Origin: Tuctoria greenei
Taxonomy: Eukaryota; Streptophyta; Magnoliopsida; Poales; Poaceae
Direction: 5' to 3'
DNA: 64,000 bases
Assembly: GCA_036927565.1 (NCBI GenBank)
Contig: JAYESD010000001.1
Location: 112,635,110-112,699,109, forward strand
Shown: one piece after another, positions 22,345 through 34,735 of the stretch
Position numbering within the stretch: position 1 is the stretch's first letter
Layout: each line of letters begins with the position of its first letter
Notes under the pieces: model-generated
The model's input: the letters and a program-made list of their open reading frames with translations, nothing else
Told to the model about the DNA's origin: nothing
Database searches by the model: none
Translations under genes and position numbers: made by a program

Positions 22345-22499
22345 TTTTTTCTCCTGTTTAACACCGTTAACAAGCACTAACGGAATAGGGGTATACTTTG
22401 CCTTCATTTTGAAAAAGGAAGGGAAAATTCACAAACTCTGAATTTCAAGGGTAAAATCACAATTGGCTTTTAGACCAAGGTTAAAATCACAATAGCCCC
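22345..22499 (-). repeat. Right terminal inverted repeat of the MULE-like element
   Basis: This is the reverse-complement counterpart of 8260-8400. A further GGGTAAAATCACAA word near 22286-22300 suggests that a second partial end lies just inside. Confidence 0.6.
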
Positions 22500-22640
22500 A
22501 ATTATGATTTGCTATATGTCTTGATTTAACTAGATAACATTGCAATGATTTTGGGGCTGCTGAAAATAGAGAGGTGGGGTGTCACGGGTTGGTGGCCGAG
22601 GGTAAAGGCAATCAAAAAGATGGAGACATACATTTTGACC
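22500..22640. other. Flank to the right of the MULE-like element
   Basis: No gene is visible. It includes the short resemblance to 8113-8152 described for the left flank. Composition is ordinary. Confidence 0.35.
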
Positions 22641-23340
22641 ATCAAAGTTGGAAGATAGAAATACTGTCAAGATAGGAAGGAGTGGGATCCTGTTCGTCCG
22701 CCAGCGTCAGGATCAGAAGGAGAATGTCAAGTGACCCCAGTTGGCACCCTGGTGTGGCCACCTTAGCAGAGTCTGAATGGGACTCTGGGAGTCCCTAGGG
22801 CGCACAACAGGGGGTGAGCAGGAACGACCACAGGTCTCTAGAGTCCTGCCCAGACACAGTAGAGATGTGCACCTGCCAACAGTAGATAGAGTTAGATTCT
22901 AGTCTAGAGATAAAATAAAAGATAGAATAGAGTCCTACTCAATTTAGAGTCTTAGAGAGAGAGTTCTATGGTTGAACACCTCATGTAACCGAGCCTTTAT
23001 AAAGCAAGGCATCGACCCCCCTCTGTACTTCAGAATCCCGTCAGAATAAAATAATCCACCAAAAGCTACATGTGCCATGTTCTGCTCCTGCGCTCCCATG
23101 TCCTGCTCCTGCGCAACACAAGTCTTCTGTTTTAGTCATTTACGCAGACCAAGTGCATAAATGATATGTTCCGTGCATTGGTTATTCTACTACAACAATA
23201 GATCATCTACTCCTCGCTGTTCTACAGCCAAGGACCTCCGTTCTTCTCTTTTTCTCACACTTTTGAGTTTTTGGTAGCAAGTGCTATATTCTCAACAAGA
23301 TGCCTAGAACTTTGATATTCACATCGATATCCGGTGAAGA
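22640..23340 (+). repeat. Unassigned LTR-like sequence
   Basis: The stretch has a TTTATAAAG box near 22996-23004, a following GAATAAAATAATCC that could serve as a polyadenylation signal, and an end rich in tctcaaca before Copia coding remnants begin. These are the parts of an LTR read on the plus strand, perhaps a solo LTR or a remnant. I could not fix the edges or find a target duplication or partner. Confidence 0.3.
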
Positions 23341-23349
23341 TTTATCTTG

Positions 23350-24734
23350 TCTTCAAAAAAACCTCCAGTTGTGATGAAATTGCACGTGACGTGGTGTTTG
23401 ATGAAACTAAAGGATCCTAAGTGGAGCTAGTTGACCATTGTGTGCTAGATGAAGAAGAGACGCTACGCTTAGCACTAAGAAGGATGGCACTTGGTGATGT
23501 TTGACCTCAAGAAAATCAAGATCCAAGGAATCCAACTTCATCACAACCGGTGCCTCCCACACAATATCAAGCGCAAGTCTCTCAAGATCAAGACCACCAT
23601 GTTCAAGATGATGAAAATGAAGATGGTGGTGATGATCGAGGGGAAGATGAAAAAGAAGAATTTGACTCAAGACCACAAGTGACTCACCCAAGAGTTCATC
23701 AAAGCGTTCAACAGGATCATCTCGTTGACAACATACTTTGAGACATCTCCAAGAGAATAACAACTCATTCTTGTATGATTAATTTTTGTGCACATTACTC
23801 TTTTGTGTCTTCTTTGGAATCTTTCATGGTGGAAGAACCACTACGAGATCCGGACTGGGTGATGGCCATGCAAGAAGAGTTGTGAAACTTCAAGAGGAAC
23901 CAAGTGTGGGAACTCAAGAAGAAACCAAATGTGAACGTGGTAGGCACCATGTGAGTCTTCCACAACAAGGAAGGCAAACATGGGGTGGTGACAAGGAACA
24001 AGGCAGGACTTGTTGCAAAGGGATATGCACAAATCAAAGGTTTGGATTACGATGAAACCTTGGCTTCTGTTGCTAGTCTTGAGTCAATTTGTATTTTATT
24101 GGCCTATGCTACTCACCATAATTTCAAGCTTTATCAAATGGACATGAAGAGTGCATTCCTCAACAGCCCAATTAAGGAGGAAGTGTAGGTGGAGCAACTA
24201 CTCGGGTTTGAAGACTAAGAGTATCCTAACCATGTATTTAAATTGCATAAGTCTCTCTATGGCCTCAAAAAAGCTCCAAGAGCTTGGTATGAATGCCTTA
24301 GAGATCTTATTATGAAAAATGGTTTTAGGATAAAAAAGCGGATTATACTCTCTTTACCAAAAATGTTGATGATAATCTCTTTGTGTGTCAAATATATGTT
24401 GATGACATTATATTTGGTTCAACTACCAAATCTTTTGTGATGAGTTTAGCAAGATAATGAGCAAGAGGTTTGAGATGTCCATGATGGGGGAGTTGAAGTT
24501 CATCCGAGGTGTCCATGTTAAGAAACTCAAGGAACCACGTTCATAAGTCAAATGAAGTACACATGAGACATACTCAAGTAGTTTGACATGGACAAGGCCA
24601 AACCTCTCAAGATGCCCATGGCGACAAATGGGCGACTCGACCTCAACGAAGTTGGACCAAGTGTACACCAAAAGGTATACTATTTCATGATTGGCTCTTT
24701 GCTTTATCTTTGTGCATCTAGGTCCGATATTATG
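23350..24734 (+). pseudogene. pol: Sirevirus-type Copia pol remnant (Sire-1)
   Basis: In shifting frames it shows the integrase-RT linker typical of Sireviruses (ARDVVFDE, RVHQSVQQDH, NILxDISK). RT follows with DPDWVMAMQEEL, VTRNKAGLVAKGYAQ, KLYQMDMKSAFLN, SLYGLKKAPRAWYE and VDDIIFGS, then the stretch MIGSLLYLCASRSDIM. Several stops and frameshifts break it, for example near 23880, 24187 and 24218. It stops abruptly at 24734, where a Tekay LTR begins. The rest of this Copia copy is not found elsewhere in the window. Confidence 0.82.
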
Positions 24735-27700
24735 TGTGAGGACCGGGATCCACACTTTTCAGGAATCGCATCGGGCGGTGCAGTACGATGTGGCACCCAA
24801 CAACACACATGTAAAGTAACACGTATCACATAAATCATTAGCTGAAATTTTAAAATTTGTTCAATTTACAAATATTTCATAAAAATAAACTACAACGAAA
24901 GATAAGAATACAACTCTCGTACTCAAGTCTAATAAGCAAAAGAGAAGCCGTCAAGTCCACAGATACTCCTCACTAGCCACACAAAGAACATATGACAATG
25001 ACATGTTCTCCTATGAGTATAACGCTTGGGGAGTTCCGAGTCTCATCGAATAACCATAAACTTAAGCATAGAGGCTAGTACATGCAAAAATACTAATATA
25101 GAAATCATGAGCATGAAGGCTTAGCAAGACTTACCCATCTCCACTAAACATGAAACTCTATATGCAGGATATACGAAATGTAAGACAACAGTTTGCAATA
25201 AAAGACTCGCCTAATTCGTCCTTATTTTCAGTTTTAGCACCAAATTAAGACTTCATGGAAAATAAATTTAGTGAGCAACCTGTCTAGAGCTAGCATTGCA
25301 AGTATCAATACAAGATTAATTCAAAAAGCACGATTCAATAATGTTCAGCTCCACATAATTAACTACGTCACAACGCAGTCAACAAGTGGTACTCAATAAC
25401 CGTGAGGGACGATGATTGAAATCAAAGATACCCGAAATACACGACACGTATGCCCGTACTGGAAGTCACGTAGGTGCACTTCACGGACGTCGTACGCATC
25501 AACCTTTTCCAAGTCCCGCCCAAGTCTCAACAAAGGCTTCCCAAGGTACATCGGTTTCCTTGACCCCATATATCCAACATGACCCCGATACAATTCAAAC
25601 TTGCTCAATAGGGTCGCATACGGATCTGTCCTTGACTGACACAGGCATAGCAATGGCTCACATGCCACTATGTCCTGCTGCTCCTATTCCATGCCCGATC
25701 TCATATTCCATCATGATGATTCTCTCGCTCGAACCAAACCCTTGTGAACCCAATTCCTGAACTCGCAGGTAGATTCACTCCTACTCGACTTCTACTGAAT
25801 CAACTACAACATATGGCATAGCTTGGACACATTGAATACTTAACAATCTACCCTGCTCTCCTGGGTTTTCTGGTCATGCAAGTGGGAAACTATATGAAAC
25901 TTAGACTTAATGCACATACATGCTAACTCATATAGTTGATACACATCAAAGTTTAAAATGTTGTTCAATGCAAATCGGGGCTTGCCTGGCTGCGAGTTAG
26001 GTTCAAAGTTAGATTCTGGAAGGACACTGTCCAGTGCCTCTGGGGCTCCTCGAGCTCGGTCACTATATGATATGCAACAATATATATAAATGAGTGCTCT
26101 TGAAACTATAAGAAGCAAGCTTCTAAACACAGTTTCTGTTGCTAAATGATTTTAATTGGATTTCGTATTTTTATAGTGGATATTAGATTCTATGAAAAAG
26201 TTCTGGGCAAATATTTGAAGATGTTCAAGGAAGTTGTTGTCTTTAAAATTCCAACAAGTAAAAGGCTTCTCAGAATTGTGGTATTAAAACTCAACCTTTG
26301 TCATGGATAACAGTGGATGATTTTGGTAGAGGATCTCTAACTACTTCTATGAAAATTTGTTTCATAATTTTCTGAGCTTCCTACGGTGACAAATTGATTT
26401 TACAAGTTTGGGATAAAATCTGGAAATGTTTCTGTACATTTCTGATTTTACAAATGACATAGAGATTTGGAATACTAATTCCCCCAGCAAATGAAGTCAA
26501 ATGAACTTGAAAGTTTTACCGGAGATCAAGATATTTGGAAAGAGTGTTATTACCAAAATTTGGAATTTTCCAATTAGCAGAACAGTGATAATTACTTTCC
26601 CAAGTAATTAATTCAAAGGAATTAATTAAGAAAATTCTTGTATTTTCTTGTCCAAACAATTGCACCACTGCAAAACTGGGGATCAAGATGAGTCTACCAT
26701 AATTTAGTTGGAATTTTGTGAGCAATTATACTAGGAGTAATTATATTTTGAAGTTTGGATGAAATCTAGAATTTTTCTAAATTGGAAAACTCAATTAACT
26801 AGGTTTGGGCCCACTGATTCAAAATGCGCCTGTGGGATTAAACCCTCAGGGGGCCACTGAGTTAAAGTGCATTGCAACAAAAGATCAATCGACCACATTA
26901 GATCTGAGCGGTCGGCTCTTAGTCGACGGGCAGGGCCCGCTCGGGTTGTCTTCCTCCACCTGACATGGGCGGCGCCCGAGCCACCCGTGGCGGCGTGCCG
27001 GTGATCCTGGCGGGAAGGCTGCACCGTACGCCTATGAGCCTGAGATTGGCCACATGTGCATAAATTCGAACAAGGAAGACGATGCTGGTAACGGTTTGGG
27101 CCGAGGAGGGCCAGAAACGGTGGCGCGACGCCAACCACGGCGGCTAGGTTTCCAGCGATGCCTGTGCTGCCATTCTGTTGTTCAAATCACTGGGAAAATG
27201 ATGTAGAATATTTACAGCATCATGGGGAGGATGAATATGAGGTGTAAACTGGGTGGAACAGCTCTGAATAACCTTCGCACCATCGAGTCGGCCAAAAATG
27301 GTGGAAAAAGGGAAAACTCAAAGAACAGAGCCTCCGGTCGATGGATCGCTCTTGTGTTTGGTCAAGGGTGTGCGCCTATACATATGTAAACTATTCGTTA
27401 GTTGAATAGAAGATGCTAGAACCTGGAAACCGAATTGAATTGATGACCTAGCTTGAACAGTAAACTCATGCCGAGACAAAAATGTGGAATACTCTCTCGA
27501 TAAGGGAGGAAAGGGTTTGCGGTTTTCACCGTGATCAAGAGTGTGGAGTGGCGCTCCTTTTCTCTGTTGATAGAAGATCGCGAGAAGGACTGTGGCACCG
27601 GCGCGACGGGGAGCAGGGGCGTTCTCCTCAGCGGCTCAACGGTGGCGTCCGCGAATATGAAAAATACCAATGCACGAGCTAAGGATACGGCACGAAAATG

Positions 27701-28451
27701 GCTGGAGAAGGTGTAGCATCAAGTTGTGCTTCACTTTTCTTAAGGGAACAAAAGCAACCGATGGCTAGAACGGTCGGACGAAGCGAAGAACGGGGAGGCG
27801 GCAACAATGGCGCCAGTGGTCTGTTTCTGCGGAACAGAGTGCGAAAGAACCGTCGGGGAGAAGCAACTGGGGCTTATGTAGCGTGGAGAGGAGCTGTAGG
27901 CCACTCAGCTTCTTGCTTGCATGCGGTCTGCAGAGGTGGAGGCTTCTCCCGGCATTGAAGCACGGGGAGCAGAGAGCAGAGGCGGTTCCTCTGTTTTCTA
28001 TCTCTGACCAGTGGGCCCCACAGATGCCTCAGCCTCATCTACTCTCTAGTCCTTCAATTCGCCCACCTAATTTGCTCCAGAAATCCTATATTTTTGTGAG
28101 GATACCAAATCCAAAGTGTGAAATTTGATTCTGAATTCAATTCACTAATTTGCCTCAATTTCATTTGAATTTGAATTTGGATGGAATTCAATGTAGCCAT
28201 TGAATTAAATAGCAACACTGCTTTAAAAATAATGAAATCTTGCAGGTGTGCTATTTGAAATATTTTGAAGCCAATGATGGACTCAGATCATCATGTTAAC
28301 CTCATTTGAACAGTAGCTAATTTTATTTTTTTTGAATTCCCTCTTTTAGGATTTGAATCGATTTGATTTTTGTACTTACTATTTTGATTTTTTTCTTCTC
28401 ATTTACACTAACTCAAGATGAGTTCAAAGTTTTAAAACTAGAGCTTTTAAA
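24735..28451 (-). repeat. 3' LTR of Tekay-4 (about 3.7 kb)
   Basis: The left edge tgtgaggaccgggatccacac is shared with 36598 and, more distantly, with 47144 (tgtggggacc). The right edge is set where the purine-rich AAGGGCGGAT meets TTTAAAAGC on the minus strand, matching the TGTAAAACC start of the other copies with one change. The GC-rich part around 26900-27980, with gtgggccccaca, corresponds to the promoter-proximal part of the other two LTRs. Open frames inside (for example 26791-27138) are not conserved. Confidence 0.75.
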
Positions 28452-28462
28452 TCCGCCCTTAA
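28452..28462 (-). other. Polypurine tract of Tekay-4
   Basis: The minus strand reads AATCTCGGGAAACGAG, then TTCTTTTAAGGGCGGAT just before the LTR. This is a damaged form of the common chromovirus ending in which a CTCGGGACGAG stem precedes a G-rich tract. Confidence 0.55.
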
Positions 28463-28515
28463 AAGAATCTCGTTTCCCGAGATTACAAAAGAGAGAGACG
28501 GAGGAGGTACAAAGA

Positions 28516-31500
28516 TTACCGTATATGAGATGATAGCAAATCCGGATAGTTGTATTGGAGGTCATCCTCGCTTTTCCATGTCGCTTTGTCAGTGGTATGG
28601 TTACTCCACAATAATTTGTAGAAACACAAAGTCTGGTTTCTTGTGGCGTGAGTCTTTTCATCGATAATCCGAATCAGATACTCAAAATAAGTGAGATCTG
28701 GTTGAAGAACTTCGATGTCCTCCGTGCGGATATCAGCTGGGGACTTGAGACATTTCCATAGCCGAGGGATGTGGAATACATTATGAATTCCAGAGAGCAA
28801 TGCTGGTAACTCCAAACGATAAGCCACGAGTCCGCATTTTTCAATGATGCCAAACGGGCTGATGAATCATGGAGCAAGCTTTCCCTTCACTCAGAAACAA
28901 TGAATCCCTTACATCAAAGAGACACAAAGATAATCATTGTCTTCGATGTCGAATCGGAGAGGTTGAAGTCTTTTATCCGCATAACTTTTCTTACGAGATT
29001 GAGCAGCCTTGAGGTTTGCTTGAATTACTCGCACTCGTTCCTTGGCTTCATTCACAAGATCAATGCCATATATCATTCGCTCGCTGGATTGACACAAGTT
29101 GAGTGGTGTGTGATATTACCAGCCGTTGAGAGCTTCATACGGCGCCATCTTGATGCTAGATTGATAGCCATTGTCATATGAGAACCCCGCCAATGGCAAA
29201 TGATCATCCCAATTTCTACCATGGTGGATGGCACAAGCGCGTAGCATTCCTTCAAGAACTTGATTCACCCGCTCAGTTTGACCATCATACTACGGATGAT
29301 ATGCGGAGCTTTGAATCAGTTTGTCCCCAATGATGCGTGCAGCTGCTCCTAGAAGCGAGCAACAAATAGTGCACCGCGATCTGAAATAATTGTCTGGGGA
29401 ACTCTGTGCAAGCACAGGACTCTTGCGATATACAACTTCACATAATTCTTGGCAATGTACTTTGTATGTATGGGAATGAAATGAGCCGACTTGGTTAGTT
29501 GATCAACTATCACCCAAATCGAATCATGTTTGTGGAACGTGAGGGGTAATCTAACAATGAAATCCATACTAATATCCTCTCATTTCCATGCCGGAATGTG
29601 TAATGGTTGCAGCTGTCCAACTTTCCTCATGTGGTCGGCTTTCACCCTTCGACACGTATCACACTCGGATACGTACTTTGCAATTTCCCGTTTCATCCGA
29701 GTCCACCAAAATCTTATTTTCAGATCTTGATACATCTTGGATCTGCCTGGATGAAAAGAATACTTGGACAGGTGAGCTTCATCCAAGATTTTATTCCGAA
29801 GTTTCATCTCATGGGTTACCACTATACGGTCTTTAAACCATAGAGTACCATGTTCATCACTGCAGAAGCATTTCATTTCTCCATTCTTCAATCTTCTACG
29901 AATGTGTGACATTCCCTTGTTTTTCCTTTGAGCTTCCACAATTTCCTCTCGTATGGAAGGAATGAGAGCAAGATTATATAACGCTCCATATGGAACCAAG
30001 TATAAACTCTGTTCATCCTCTTCCATCAGAGTGATGGACAGATATTTGACGTGAGACTTGCGACTCAACGCATCGGCATCCACATTCACCACGTCGGGAT
30101 GGTAATGAATTTCAATCTCATAGTCCTTGATCAGTTATAACCATCTTCGTTGTCTCATATTCAACTCCTTCTGAGTGAAGATATATTTTAGGCTCTTGTG
30201 ATCGGTGTAGAGATGCACTATATTTCCCAATAAATAGTGCCTCCACATTTTCAAAACAAGTAGCACGGCAGTGAGCTCAAGATCATGAGTTGGATAATGT
30301 TGCTCATTAGTCCAGAGCTGCCATGATCCACATGCGATCATGCGACCTTCTTGCATTAACACGCAGCCGATACCAATGTCAGATGCATCACAATAAATGT
30401 TGAAATATTTGGTCGTATCCGGCTGAGCTAACACTGGGGCTGTTGTGAGATGCTTCACCAGTGCTTGAAACACCTCATCACATGCCTTGCTCCAAATATA
30501 TTTTGTACCCTTTTACAACAGATCTGTCATTTTTTAACAATTTTTGAGAAGCTTAAAATGAACCTCCGATAATATCCCGCTAAACCGAGGAAGCTGCGAA
30601 CTTCATGAAAGGACTTTTTGTTGACTCCTATTTCAGCACTTGCACAATTTTGCTTGGATCAACAGTGATTCCCTCCGCTGAAATAATGTGACCAAGAAAA
30701 GCTACTTGGTTGATCCAAAACTCGAACGTGCTGAATGTTGCATAAAGCCTGTGATCTCGCAATCGTTGGAGCATGATATGCATGTTTTTGGCATGTTCAT
30801 CTTCTTATTTAAAATAAACCAGAACGTTGTCGATGAAGACCACAAAAAACCTGTCCAACTCCAGCATGAACACTGAATTCATCAAATACATGAAGTGAGC
30901 CAGCACATTGGTAAGTCCGAATGACATGATGAGATATTCATAGAGCCCGTATCTCGTCTAGAATGCCGTCTTTGGTATATCCTCCGGTCGGATTTTGATT
31001 TGATGATATCCGGACTGAATCCATCTTTGTGAAAACCTTAGCACCTACTAGCTGATCGAATAAGATATCGATGCACTGTAGTGGATACTTGTTTTTAATC
31101 GTTACGGCGTTGAGCGGACGATAATCCACACATAGACGGAATGTCTTGTCCTTCTTCTTTACAGATAATGCGGAGCAGCCCCAAGGTGATAAACTTTGGC
31201 GCATGCGACCTTTGTTCAGTAGGTCCTTCAACTGGTCATTTAATTCTGCCAATTCATCCGGGGCCATTTTATATGGCCTTCGAGAGATAGGCGTGGTTCC
31301 TGGAATGAGTTCGATCTTGAACATGAAGTCCCTTTCCATTTGCATACTCAGAAGGTCGTCGAGAAACACGTCCTGATATGCACGGACCACACCAATGTCC
31401 TCGAGCTTTGTGGCTTCCGTGTTGTATGTGGCTAGAATTTCTTGGATAAGGCAGTCTATAATGAGAGTGTGTGGCTCATGAAGTGGAGTGTTTAAATGAA

Positions 31501-31790
31501 CCACACATGGAACGATGTCGAGAACAGCACCATGGCAGTGTAGCCATGACATTGCTAAGATGATATCAAGCTTCTGACTCTCTAATATAATTAGAAAAGT
31601 CGGATATAGATTTCCACCCATCTGAAATGGTGCTCTATAGACAATCCTATCAGCTACTACTTCTCCAATTACAGAGCAAATAAAAATGGACATTTTGTTG
31701 GAATGATAGGTAATTGATATTTGATGACATATGATTGGCAAATGAAATTATGGGTGGCACCGGAGTCAAATAGTATGACTACGGGATTTG
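28516..31790 (-). pseudogene. pol: Tekay-4 pol: protease, RT, RNase H, integrase, chromodomain, heavily broken
   Basis: Aspartic protease is recognised from VVILFDSGATHNFIC near 31735-31775. RT fragments follow (FRLCVDYRPLNAVTIKNKYPL, then MSFGLTN and a degenerate VFIDNVLVY where FIDD is expected). The RNase H segment is 30473-30135 (IYCDASDIGIGCVLMQ, YTDHKSLKYIFTQKELN). The integrase zinc finger is in 30092-29580 (H...H...CDTCRRVKADH) and the core at 29567-29349 (VDQLTKSAHFIP). A chromodomain with LRIIDEKTHATRN, LLWSNHTTDKATWKSEDD and YPDL ends the protein; such domains target integration to marked chromatin. Many stops and frameshifts lie between these blocks. Confidence 0.88.
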
Positions 31791-33035
31791 GGAACAGAGA
31801 AAATGTACCCGCAAGGACGAGTTCGCCTTCCGGCATATCTTCGATAGCTAGGTGGCGGACGTTGCCGGGTTTTGGTGCTGGTTTCTTTGGCTTGTTGCGG
31901 GGCTGAGTTGCACCCTGATATGGTGCTTGTCCGCTGCCCTGTCACTGCTCGGGGCAGTCCCGTGCAAATTGCCCGATACAGCCACGTATAGCACGTGTAT
32001 TTTGTCGGGTTCCCTCCAACATGCAGACGGAATCCTGGTGCACATGGTGGAGGTGGATACGCACGCGGGACCATCCGTTGCTGGTGCTGCTGCTGCTACT
32101 ACTGTGGAAATGGCGGTCGGGAACTTTGCGCGTTGAAAGAACGACTGCAAAACTGCTGTGGTCACGCCGGTGGCTACCATCACTGACCGGATGGTGAGTG
32201 ATGCACCATACAGTACTTCTGTGGAGCTCCACCACTGCTGCTCGAAGGTGCGCTGCATTTGCTCTTATCAGAAACGAGCTCGTGCTGAGCGTCTTCCTGC
32301 ACTATCACGACATTGACTTTGTCGTTGCATTGTGCAAGTTGGACCTTCATCTTTGGATAAAGGCCCGGAATAACTTGTCTCGCTTTTTGTCTTCCGTTCA
32401 AACATAATCTGGCACGTATTGCGCCAAATGGTTGAACGCGCGGGAGTATTCATGAGCACTCCTCCCTCCTTGCTTCAGCTCCAGAAACTCCTGAAGCTTC
32501 CTCTTCATAATGCCCGGAGGTATATGGTAGGTGCGGAATGCCTTCCGTAATTCCGCCCATGTGACGACATGACCATCCGGCAGTGATGTGATGTGGTTCG
32601 CCCACCACGCACCGGTGGATCCCTGTAGCTGTTGTGCTGCGAACAACGCCTTCTGTTTTTCGGTGCATCGAAGCAGACTGAACTTCACCTCGAGAGTGCG
32701 GATAAACTTGTCCGCCTGCAGAGGTTCCTCAGCCTCTGTGAAGACCGATGGATGCATCGCCAAGAAGTCCGAGTACGAACTCTGTTGGGGCTGGCATCAC
32801 CCATCATCTTATCACCGCCTTGTCAGGACAAATTCTGCACCAACATCCGCAGCAACTCGGTTTGCTCGTCGCGCGAGCCATGCTCTGCGGCAAGAATCTC
32901 CGCGTGTGTTCTTGGAGGTTCAGGTGGTGACTTAGGTCCTTGCTTCTGCGTCATGGTTTGATCCGGGAGTGGAGTCTCATCACCACGACCTTGACCAGAG
33001 CCTCCCACCTCGGGCGTCAAGCGAGTATGCACCAT
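31791..33035 (-). pseudogene. gag: Tekay-4 gag, broken
   Basis: Start at the ATG 33035 (MVHTRLTPEVGGSGQGRGDE), the counterpart of the start in Tekay-5. Gag blocks are spread over several frames: the SRDEQTELLRMLVQN helix, EPLQADKFIRTLEVKFSLLRCTEKQKALFAAQQLQG, TGAWWANH and FLELKQGGRSAHEYSRAFNHLAQYVPDYV. Proline- and glutamine-rich DNA and a CCHC knuckle with damage follow (GQFARDCPEQ in one frame). At least three frameshifts are needed to connect them. Confidence 0.83.
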
Positions 33036-33380
33036 ACCGCATGCACATAATTTTAAAATCAGCAACATGTTTGTTTCACCTGATCCAGTCCATACAATAG
33101 CAATGCAAGAATTATCAAAGTGACACTTGCATAACAAACACATATATTGCTAAAGTGCAAACTTTAGACAACATACAACATCCCTGGACTATGTTACCAC
33201 AATCGAGTTCCAAAGTAATGAACTTCATAGATGGAAGTCCATTTCGACAATCGTTGTTCAGAACGGAATGTTGAGTGTGTTAGCGTACGTGTATCCTTGC
33301 TCTTGTACAAGGCACAAACATGTCATCGCTCGAAGTGATATGCCGATTGTCACTACTACAAAAAACATTTTTACAGGCGC

Positions 33381-33650
33381 TTCTATATTTTTTTTACAGA
33401 CGGTCCATTAAAAGTGCCGCCTGTGATGTCAGATGAGTTAATGACCGTCTGTGATAATAGAATATCACAGGTGGTCCGTAACAAACAACCGCCTGTGAAA
33501 ATCAATACATTTTCACAGGCGGTCTGTAACAAAAAACCGCCTGTGATAATAGTCATTATCACAGGCGGTCCGTAACAAACAACCGTCTGTGAAAATATAA
33601 TGATTTTCACAGGCTGTCTGTAACATAAAAACCGTTTGTGATAATGATGG
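33381..33650. repeat. Left subterminal repeats of the CACTA element
   Basis: At least eight copies of a 10-12 bp word (cacaggcggt, or accgcctgtga inverted) occur in both orientations. Such arrays are where CACTA transposases bind in known members. Confidence 0.75.
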
Positions 33651-33889
33651 CTCCTCATTGGTCCGCTGCTTCATCCCACGGATCACTCTTGGACTTCGTA
33701 TCTCCGCTGTCCTCTGCTTATCGATCCAACGACTCAGTTTAGAAGCCGCACGATAGATGTGTCTATAACAGCAGCTGCCACGGTTCAGTCCGTGATCCTC
33801 CGTCAGCCTCCCAAGGTACGGCTTCCGGCGGCATCTCCCAAGACGCGGCTGCCGGCGGCCTCTCTCAAGGCGCAACTAAGGCACGACTT

Positions 33890-34240
33890 CGGTTGCTCCA
33901 GACCTCGGCGGCTCCGGCGCGGCCTCCTAACGAGTGCGAGCCCTGCTTACGCGAGCATGGGCGCGGATCTGGCACAGTCTACCTCGGGTTCCCGGCGGCG
34001 CGGCTGCCGGCGGCCTCTCTCAATGCGCGACTTCGGTTGCTCCGGACCTCGACGGCTCCGACGCGGCCTCCCGACGAGCGCGAGCCTTGCCGACGCGAGC
34101 ACGGACGCGGATCTGGCACAGTCTACCTCGGGCTCCCGGCGGCGCGGCTCCGGCGCGCCTCCCGGCGAGCGCGCGCCCTGCTGGCGTGAGCGCGGGCACA
34201 GATCCGGCGCGGTCTACCTCGGGCACCCGGTGGCGCGGCT
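33890..34240. repeat. GC-rich internal repeats of the CACTA element
   Basis: A segment containing gcggatctggcacagtctacctcggg occurs at 33961 and again 144 bp later, with a diverged third copy near 34196. Proline/arginine/alanine-rich frames in both directions follow from this composition, and I do not consider them genes. Confidence 0.6.
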
Positions 34241-34427
34241 CCTCCGGCTCCAAGCGGCACAGCCTCGTCGGGCTTCAGGCGGCACGGCTCCTCCGGCTCT
34301 CGGCGGTGCGACCTCCTTCGACACTTGGCGGCGCTCTTCCGGCTCCCGGCAACGCGGCGGCCTCCATGCGGCGCGACCTCTTCTGACTCCCGGCAGCACA
34401 TGTGAATTTTTTTTTGCTTCACTAGCC

Positions 34428-34735
34428 ATTTTCACAGGCGGTTTTTAATTAAAAACCGCCTGTGAAACTACATTTTTACAGGCGGTTCTTAATTAAAAAC
34501 CGCCTGTGAAAATCTATTTTTATAGGCGGTTTTTAATTAAAAACCGCCTGTGAAAATCTATTTTCACAGGAGGTTTTTTATTACCGACCGCCTGTGAAAA
34601 TGCATTTTCACAGGCGGTTTTTTATTAAAAACCGCCTGTGAAAATGTAGTTTCACAGGCGGATTATGCCACCGCCTGTGTTAATCGATCATTTTCACAGG
34701 CTCTTCGTTACATGCGGTTTTTAAAACCGTATGCG
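34428..34735. repeat. Right subterminal repeats of the CACTA element
   Basis: Alternating direct and inverted copies of ttttcacaggcggtttttaattaaaaaccgcctgtgaaaa form near-perfect palindromes of about 40 bp in tandem. This array is denser and more regular than the left one. Confidence 0.8.

Larger units (their letters stand above)
8260..22499. mobile_element. MULE-like DNA transposon, split by Tat-2
   Basis: The left end (8260 rightward, GGGATTATTGTGATTTTATCC) and the right end (22499 leftward, GGGGCTATTGTGATTTTAACC) are inverted copies for about 140 bp. Without Tat-2 the element would be about 1.3 kb, too small for a transposase and therefore non-autonomous. Long imperfect inverted ends around a GC-rich middle are typical of MULE/Pack-MULE elements in grasses. 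A 9-bp target duplication is not clear (tataatcaa at the left, aattatgat at the right), so the superfamily is inferred from the ends only. Confidence 0.55.

Noticed and set aside
8251..22508. 9-bp target duplication of the MULE-like element
   Set aside because: tataatcaa and aattatgat share too few positions; I do not claim a duplication.
26791..27138. Frame of 115 codons, proline/arginine-rich
   Set aside because: It is inside the Tekay-4 3' LTR in a GC-rich stretch and has no counterpart in the sister LTRs.
33759..34448. 229-codon arginine/alanine-rich frame inside the CACTA element, with other frames overlapping in both directions
   Set aside because: All frames are open because the DNA is GC-rich and repetitive. 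No known domain, no start context and no agreement between internal repeats at protein level.
33381..34735. CRISPR-like regularly repeated words
   Set aside because: The repeats are in both orientations, overlap and have no unique spacers. The element has CACTA ends and a 3-bp duplication, in plant DNA.
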